This document shows positions 39,891 to 43,909 of a stretch of DNA of 43,909 nucleotides, piece by piece (position 1 is the first letter of the stretch; every line of letters starts with the position of its first letter). This DNA comes from Myxococcota bacterium. Lineage in GTDB: Bacteria; Myxococcota_A; UBA9042; DTJE01. The position numbers and the translations under genes were made by a program. The notes beneath the pieces were generated by a model. The model searched no databases, had not been told where the DNA came from, and saw nothing but the letters and a program-made list of their open reading frames with translations. The stretch covers positions 1 to 43,909 of the forward strand of contig JAGOKF010000028.1 of the NCBI GenBank assembly GCA_017994695.1, read 5' to 3'.

Positions 39891-40700
39891 ATGCGCCGGA
39901 TCCTGGGGTGCTGCCTGCTGTTGTCCCTCTGCCCGGCGGCGGCCCGTGCGGGCGAGGAGGTCGTCGCGGCCGGGGATCCCTACTCGAGTCCCTACGTGTA
40001 CCAGAACGCGGGCCGGGGATCCCGGCAGTCCTTCACGGTGCAGTACGAGGTGGGCTACGGGACCCGGGAGAGCCGCAACTTCGCCCAGCAGGGCGTCGAG
40101 CAGGGCCTGCGGCTGCGGTACCAGCCCCTGGACTTCCTGGGGATCGAGGCCTTCGGGGGGATCGTGATCGATGCCGCCCGGGGAGGCCTCCGGAACCAGG
40201 CAGCCGCGGTGGAGGTCATCGCCCGGGCCCTGCGGCAGGATCGCCACCACCTGAACCTGGACCTGGGCCTGGGCTACATCTACGACTACCGGTCGGACCA
40301 CGTCCCCCGGATCCGGCTGGCCGTCGGCCGGTCCTTCGGCGCCCTGGACCTGTCCCTGTCCGGCCTGCTGGAGGTCCCCGTGGGGTCCGCCGGGAGGGAC
40401 GAGGCGGACGTGATGACCGCCCTGGCTGTTTCCTACGCGGTGGTGCCTTCGCTGCGGATTGGCCTGGAAGTCGCCGGGGAGGACCTGGAGGGTCTCTTCG
40501 AGGAGGAGGAGGCGGAGGGGGGCGCGAAACTGCTGTTCGGGCCGACCCTCGCCTGGAGCCTTCCCAAGGGCTTCTTCGTGAAACTGAACACCTCGGCGGT
40601 CCATGCCTTCCTGGGCAACCAGCGCTTCGCCCCGGGGGAGGAACGCCCGGCGGCCTGGGGCTTCATGGGCCGCATGGCCCTGGGCTGGACCTGGCAGTAG
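39891..40700 (+). CDS. Outer-membrane beta-barrel-type protein
   Basis: This 269-residue protein has a signal peptide (RRILGCCLLLSLCPAAARA), then alternating amphipathic strands: SFTVQYEVGYGTRESRNF, GLRLRYQPLDFLGIEAFGG, HHLNLDLGLGYIYDY, PRIRLAVGRSFGALDLSLSG, GAKLLFGPTLAWSLP, FFVKLNTSAVHAF and the closing MGRMALGWTWQ. Aromatic residues end the strands and the C-terminus, as in porin-like barrels. About 10-12 strands are likely. A GGAGG site precedes the ATG. It forms a two-gene unit with 38927-39862 and ends before a hairpin at 40763-40779. The function is unknown. Confidence 0.8.
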   Translation: MRRILGCCLLLSLCPAAARAGEEVVAAGDPYSSPYVYQNAGRGSRQSFTVQYEVGYGTRESRNFAQQGVEQGLRLRYQPLDFLGIEAFGGIVIDAARGGLRNQAAAVEVIARALRQDRHHLNLDLGLGYIYDYRSDHVPRIRLAVGRSFGALDLSLSGLLEVPVGSAGRDEADVMTALAVSYAVVPSLRIGLEVAGEDLEGLFEEEEAEGGAKLLFGPTLAWSLPKGFFVKLNTSAVHAFLGNQRFAPGEERPAAWGFMGRMALGWTWQ

Positions 40701-40762
40701 GCCGGGCGGCGACTCCGGGAAGCGGGGCCGCCTCCCGCAGAAGGGGGGCGTCGCCGGGCGCG

Positions 40763-40779
40763 GCAGGGCCTTGCCCTGC
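40763..40779 (+). terminator. Hairpin between outer-membrane gene and tRNA
   Basis: GCAGGGC-CTT-GCCCTGC is a perfect 7-bp stem with a 3-base loop, about 60 bases after the stop at 40700. Its right arm shares bases with the tRNA -35 (TTGCCC), so terminator and promoter overlap. Confidence 0.4.
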
Positions 40780-40799
40780 GGGGCCGGCGGTGCTACAAT
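40771..40799 (+). promoter_or_regulatory. tRNA-Arg promoter (TTGCCC-N17-TACAAT, extended -10)
   Basis: TTGCCC (40771-40776), 17 bases, TACAAT (40794-40799), preceded by TG at the extended position (TGCTACAAT). Transcription should start near 40806, about 12 bases before the tRNA. Confidence 0.65.
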
Positions 40800-40817
40800 G
40801 CGTGCGCTTTGGGTGCT

Positions 40818-40891
40818 GCGCCCGTAGCTCAATTGGATAGAGCAGCAGACTACGGATCTGCGGGTTGGGGGTTCGAGTCCCTCTGGGCGCG
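40818..40891 (+). tRNA. tRNA-Arg (anticodon ACG)
   Basis: The 74 bases fold into a complete cloverleaf. The acceptor stem is GCGCCCG/TGGGCGC with discriminator G. The D arm is GCTC/GAGC. The anticodon stem GCAGA/TCTGC holds loop CTACGGA with anticodon ACG (40852-40854). A 5-base variable loop GGGTT follows, then T arm GGGGG/CCCTC with loop TTCGAGT. The next bases are CCCACC, so CCA is not encoded and must be added. It reads CGU/CGC/CGA after A34 is deaminated to inosine. Confidence 0.95.
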
Positions 40892-40903
40892 CCCACCCTC
40901 CTC

Positions 40904-40932
40904 TTGATCCCGGCGGCCAAGGCGCCGATACT
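40904..40932 (+). promoter_or_regulatory. Sigma-70 promoter for the decarboxylase gene
   Basis: TTGATC (40904-40909), 17 bases, GATACT (40927-40932), placing a start near 40939 and a leader of about 21 bases with GAGGGGG. It begins just after the tRNA 3' end, so readthrough from the tRNA promoter is also possible. Confidence 0.5.
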
Positions 40933-40959
40933 TCGCGCCGGCGAGCGAGGGGGCGTCCG

Positions 40960-43212
40960 ATGCGGTTCCACTTCCCGATCATCATCATCGACGAGGACTT
41001 CCGATCCGAGAACACCTCCGGCCTGGGCATCCGCTCCCTGGCGAAGGCCATCGAGGACGAGGGCTTCGAGGTCCAGGGGGTCACCAGCTACGGCGACCTG
41101 ACCAGTTTCGTGCAGCAGCAGAGCCGCGCCTCCACCTTCATCCTGTCGGTGGACGACGAGGAGCTGGAGAAGGACCGGGAGGGCACGCTCCAGGCCATCC
41201 GGTCCTTCGTGCAGGAACTGCGCTTCCGCAACTCGGACATCCCGATCTTCCTCTACGGGGAGACCCGGACCGCCCGGCACATCCCGAACGACGTGCTGAA
41301 GGAACTGCACGGCTTCATCCACATGTTTGAGGACACGCCGGAGTTCATCGCCCGCTATGTGGTCCGAGAGGCCCGGGCCTACATCGATTCCCTGCCGCCG
41401 CCGTTCTTCCGGGCCCTGACCCACTACGCGGCCGACAGTTCCTTCTCCTGGCACTGCCCGGGCCACTCGGGCGGGGTCGCCTTCCTGAAGTCGCCGGTGG
41501 GGCAGATGTTCCACCAGTTCTTCGGGGAGAACCTGCTCCGGGCCGACGTCTGCAACGCCGTCGAGGAACTGGGGCAGCTGCTGGACCACACCGGGCCGGT
41601 GGCCGCCGCCGAGCGCAACGCGGCCCGGATCTTCAACGTGGACCACCTGCTCTTCGTCACCAACGGCACCTCGACCTCCAACAAGATCGTGTGGCACTCC
41701 ACCGTCGCCCCCGGGGACATCGTCGTGGTGGACCGGAACTGCCACAAGTCGGTGCTCCACGCCATCATCATGACCGGCGCGGTGCCGGTCTTCCTGATGC
41801 CGACGCGCAACCACCTGGGGATCATCGGCCCCATCCCGAAGGAGGAGTTCTCCTGGGAGAACATCCAGCGGAAGATCCGGGAGAACCCCTTCGCCCGGGA
41901 GGCCCTCGCCCGGGATCCCGAGGCGAAACCCCGCATCCTGACGATCACCCAGAGCACCTACGACGGGATCCTCTACAACGTCGAGGCCATCAAGCAGATG
42001 CTGGACGGCCGGATCGACACGCTGCACTTCGACGAGGCCTGGCTGCCCCACGCCACCTTCCACAAGTTCTACAAGGGGTTCCACGCCATCGGGAAGAGCA
42101 GCGTCCGGTGCCGGGATTCGCTGGTCTTTTCGACCCAGTCCACCCACAAGCTGCTGGCGGGGCTCTCCCAGGCCTCCCAGATCCTGGCCCAGGACTCCGA
42201 GACGCGGCACCTGGACCGGGACCTCTTCAACGAGGCCTTCCTGATGCACACCTCGACGTCGCCCCAGTACGCGATCATCGCCTCCTGCGACGTGGCGGCG
42301 GCGATGATGGAGGCCCCGGGAGGCAAGGCCCTGGTCGAGGAGTCGATCCAGGAGGCCCTGGACTTCCGCCGGGCGATGCGGAAGGTGGACGAGGAGTGGG
42401 GCAGCGACTGGTGGTTCAAGGTCTGGGGCCCCGAGGACCTGGCCGAGGAGGGCATCGGGAGCCAGGCGGACTGGATCCTCCGGGCCGGGGAGCGGTGGCA
42501 CGGCTTCGGGGACCTGGCCCCGGGCTTCAACATGCTGGATCCCATCAAGGGCACCGTCGTGACCCCGGGCCTGGACGTGGACGGCGATTTCGCCGACTGG
42601 GGCATCCCGGCGTCGATCGTCACCAAGTACCTGGCCGAGCACGGCGTCATCGTGGAGAAGACCGGCCTCTACTCTTTCTTCATCATGTTCACCATCGGGA
42701 TCACGAAGGGGCGGTGGAACACCCTGATGTCCGAGCTCCAGCAGTTCAAGGACCTCTACGACAAGAACCGGCCTCTCTGGAAGGCGATGCCGGAATTCGT
42801 CGCCAAGTTTCCTCGATACGAGCGGGTGGGGCTCCAGGACCTCTGCAGCCAGATCCACGAGGTGTACAAGGCCCACGACATCGCCCGGCTGACCACCGAG
42901 ATGTACCTCTCGGACATGACGCCGGCCATGAAGCCCTCGGACGCCTTCGCCCGGATGGCCCACCGGGAGGTGGAGCGGGTGCCGATCGACGACCTGGAGG
43001 GGCGGGTCACGGCGGTGCTGCTCACCCCCTATCCGCCGGGCATCCCGCTGCTGATCCCCGGGGAGCGATTCAACGGGACCATCGTGCGGTACCTCCAGTT
43101 CGCCCGGGAATTCAATGCCCGCTTCCCGGGGTTCGAGACGGACATCCACGGCCTGGTGAAGACCCCCGAGGGCGGCTACTTCGTGGACTGCGTGCGGGAG
43201 GACGACACCTGA
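40960..43212 (+). CDS. PLP-dependent Arg/Lys/Orn decarboxylase (fold type I, AdiA/LdcC/SpeC group)
   Basis: This 750-residue enzyme decarboxylates a basic amino acid to agmatine, cadaverine or putrescine. An N-terminal wing domain (FPIIIIDEDFRSENT, IPIFLYGETRTARHIP) precedes the PLP domain. SWHCPGHSGGVAFLKSPVGQMFHQFFGENLLRAD is split across the family signature at about 165-200. FVTNGTSTSNKIV binds PLP phosphate. DEAWLPHATFHKFY carries the ring-binding Asp. STQSTHKLLAGLSQ holds the Schiff-base Lys at about 397. The C-terminal PYPPGIPLLIPGERF is conserved. A length of 750 is nearest to biodegradative arginine decarboxylase AdiA (about 755), but lysine or ornithine cannot be excluded. No antiporter gene (AdiC/CadB/PotE) is adjacent. 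The ATG follows GAGGGGG. Confidence 0.93.
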   Translation: MRFHFPIIIIDEDFRSENTSGLGIRSLAKAIEDEGFEVQGVTSYGDLTSFVQQQSRASTFILSVDDEELEKDREGTLQAIRSFVQELRFRNSDIPIFLYGETRTARHIPNDVLKELHGFIHMFEDTPEFIARYVVREARAYIDSLPPPFFRALTHYAADSSFSWHCPGHSGGVAFLKSPVGQMFHQFFGENLLRADVCNAVEELGQLLDHTGPVAAAERNAARIFNVDHLLFVTNGTSTSNKIVWHSTVAPGDIVVVDRNCHKSVLHAIIMTGAVPVFLMPTRNHLGIIGPIPKEEFSWENIQRKIRENPFAREALARDPEAKPRILTITQSTYDGILYNVEAIKQMLDGRIDTLHFDEAWLPHATFHKFYKGFHAIGKSSVRCRDSLVFSTQSTHKLLAGLSQASQILAQDSETRHLDRDLFNEAFLMHTSTSPQYAIIASCDVAAAMMEAPGGKALVEESIQEALDFRRAMRKVDEEWGSDWWFKVWGPEDLAEEGIGSQADWILRAGERWHGFGDLAPGFNMLDPIKGTVVTPGLDVDGDFADWGIPASIVTKYLAEHGVIVEKTGLYSFFIMFTIGITKGRWNTLMSELQQFKDLYDKNRPLWKAMPEFVAKFPRYERVGLQDLCSQIHEVYKAHDIARLTTEMYLSDMTPAMKPSDAFARMAHREVERVPIDDLEGRVTAVLLTPYPPGIPLLIPGERFNGTIVRYLQFAREFNARFPGFETDIHGLVKTPEGGYFVDCVREDDT

Positions 43213-43317
43213 GGCGGCGGTCAACCAGGGACGCCTGCCTCGGTTTCCCGGTCACCGCGGCCGCCAGACCCCTTCGTCGAGGACCCCGCCTTCGGGATGA
43301 AGCCTCCCGGGGCGCGG

Positions 43318-43326
43318 TGGTATGCT
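43318..43326 (+). promoter_or_regulatory. Extended -10 (TGGTATGCT) for the alanine dehydrogenase gene
   Basis: TGG plus TATGCT lies 25 bases before the ATG at 43352. No -35 is recognisable. It resembles the TGGTATCAT element at 16616-16624. Confidence 0.45.
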
Positions 43327-43351
43327 CGGGCAGGGAGGTGGGGAACCGGCG

Positions 43352-43909
43352 ATGAAGATCGGCGTGGCACGGGAGGTTCGCTACCAGGAGTACCGGGTGG
43401 GCCTGACCCCCTCGGGGGCGGCCCGACTGACGGGGCTGGGACACGAGGTGCTGGTGGCCTCGGGGGCCGGCGTCGGGGCCGGGTTCCCCGACGACGAGTA
43501 CCTCGCCCGGGGGGCCCGCATTCTGCGGCTGAACGAGGATCTCTACGGGGAGGCGGACCTGGTGGTGAAGTTCCACCCGCCGACGGAGGCCGAGCGACCT
43601 TTCCTGCGCGCCGGGCAGATCCTGTTCTGCTCCCTGCACCTGGCGACGATGCCGGACCTGGCCCGGACGCTGCTCGACCAGGGGGTCACGGCGATCGCCT
43701 ACGAGACCGTGGCCCGGCCCGACGGGCGGATGCCCATCGTGCGGCCGATGTCCGAGATCGCCGGAAAGATGGCGGTCCAGGTCGGGGCCTCGCTGCTCCA
43801 GAAGTCCCAGGGGGGGCGGGGGGTGCTGCTGGGCGGCGTCACGGGGGTGGACCCCGGGGTGGTGACGATCCTCGGGGCCGGCACCGTGGGGATCCACGCG
43901 GCCCGGGTG
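43352..43909 (+). CDS. ald: Alanine dehydrogenase (N-terminal part; cut by window edge)
   Basis: 186 codons of an alanine dehydrogenase/transhydrogenase-alpha family protein are present. The N-terminus MKIGVAREVRYQEYRVGLTPSGAARL, VVKFHPPTEAE with the substrate Lys, and LFCSLHLATM with the catalytic His fit Ald (NAD + alanine to pyruvate, ammonia and NADH). AYETVARPDGRMPIVRPMSEIAGKMAVQVGA is the family signature region, and VTILGAGTVGIHAARV is the NAD-binding Gly-rich loop at the edge. The alternative is the NAD(P) transhydrogenase alpha subunit; the missing C-terminal half would settle this. The start follows GGGAGGTGGGG, though spacing is long. Confidence 0.85.
   Translation, partial: MKIGVAREVRYQEYRVGLTPSGAARLTGLGHEVLVASGAGVGAGFPDDEYLARGARILRLNEDLYGEADLVVKFHPPTEAERPFLRAGQILFCSLHLATMPDLARTLLDQGVTAIAYETVARPDGRMPIVRPMSEIAGKMAVQVGASLLQKSQGGRGVLLGGVTGVDPGVVTILGAGTVGIHAARV

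Noticed and set aside
40818-40891. tRNA-Arg as attachment site of an integrated element
   Set aside because: There is no integrase, no direct repeat of the tRNA 3' end seen nearby, and codon use does not change across it.

Overview
The window is about 44 kb of very GC-rich DNA with strong G/C bias at third codon positions, dense packing of genes and many overlapping start/stop codons. Several things point to a didermic, Myxococcota-like (former Deltaproteobacteria) bacterium: several lipoproteins with long Asp-Pro-Gly or PKD/TIG architectures, a lipoprotein octahaem cytochrome next to a sigma-54 activator, outer-membrane beta-barrel proteins, and a chromosomal parABS locus. That assignment is inference; no rRNA is present. 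I see no IS element, integrase, prophage or CRISPR array.

Layout. 1-783 (-): partial single-pass membrane protein. 823-3741 (+): GT2 glycosyltransferase plus asparagine synthetase. 3789-5592 (-): methionine aminopeptidase and a TatT-like TPR protein. 5655-7597 (-): ABC-2 exporter (ATPase, then permease). 7829-8656 (-): protein I do not recognise, with a good sigma-70 promoter. 9050-10809 (+): parS, parA, parB. 16573-11080 (-): six genes that overlap or nearly touch, encoding a TPR membrane protein, an NDP-sugar epimerase/dehydratase, a DegT-type aminotransferase, an ABC ATPase, an ABC-2 permease and a small membrane protein. 16654-19538 (+): polytopic GT-C-like protein and a BadF-type sugar kinase. 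20512-19568 (-): aldose-1-epimerase-like protein. 20576-24964 (+): giant secreted lipoprotein with TIG domains and an HEMGH zinc-protease motif. 25069-30092 (+): thioredoxin-fold protein, PAS/AAA+/Fis sigma-54 activator, octahaem lipoprotein cytochrome and a second lipoprotein. 38777-30148 (-): NSS and AGCS sodium symporters (translationally coupled), a DUF1846 protein, a PKD-domain lipoprotein and a short M29-like protein. 38927-40700 (+): two outer-membrane-type proteins. 40818-40891: tRNA-Arg(ACG). 40960-43212 (+): Arg/Lys/Orn decarboxylase. 43352-end (+): N-terminal part of alanine dehydrogenase.

How the genes may work together. The clearest regulatory unit is the activator (25687-27144) followed by clustered GCAACA boxes (27154-27212), a consensus -24/-12 sigma-54 promoter (27277-27290) and the octahaem cytochrome gene (27343). 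This reads as a self-contained, signal-gated surface electron-transfer module. The second clear element is a perfect 16-bp parS at the start codon of parA, the centromere and its partition proteins in one place. A third theme is surface polysaccharide or envelope assembly (GT2/AsnB, the epimerase/aminotransferase/ABC operon, the GT-C protein, sugar kinase and mutarotase). A fourth is amino-acid uptake and catabolism (AGCS, NSS, decarboxylase, alanine dehydrogenase). Many promoters share an extended -10 of the form TGn-TAnnAT.

Start codons were chosen from Shine-Dalgarno spacing, third-position GC and promoter position. Several differ from the longest possible reading frame, and alternatives are given where they matter.
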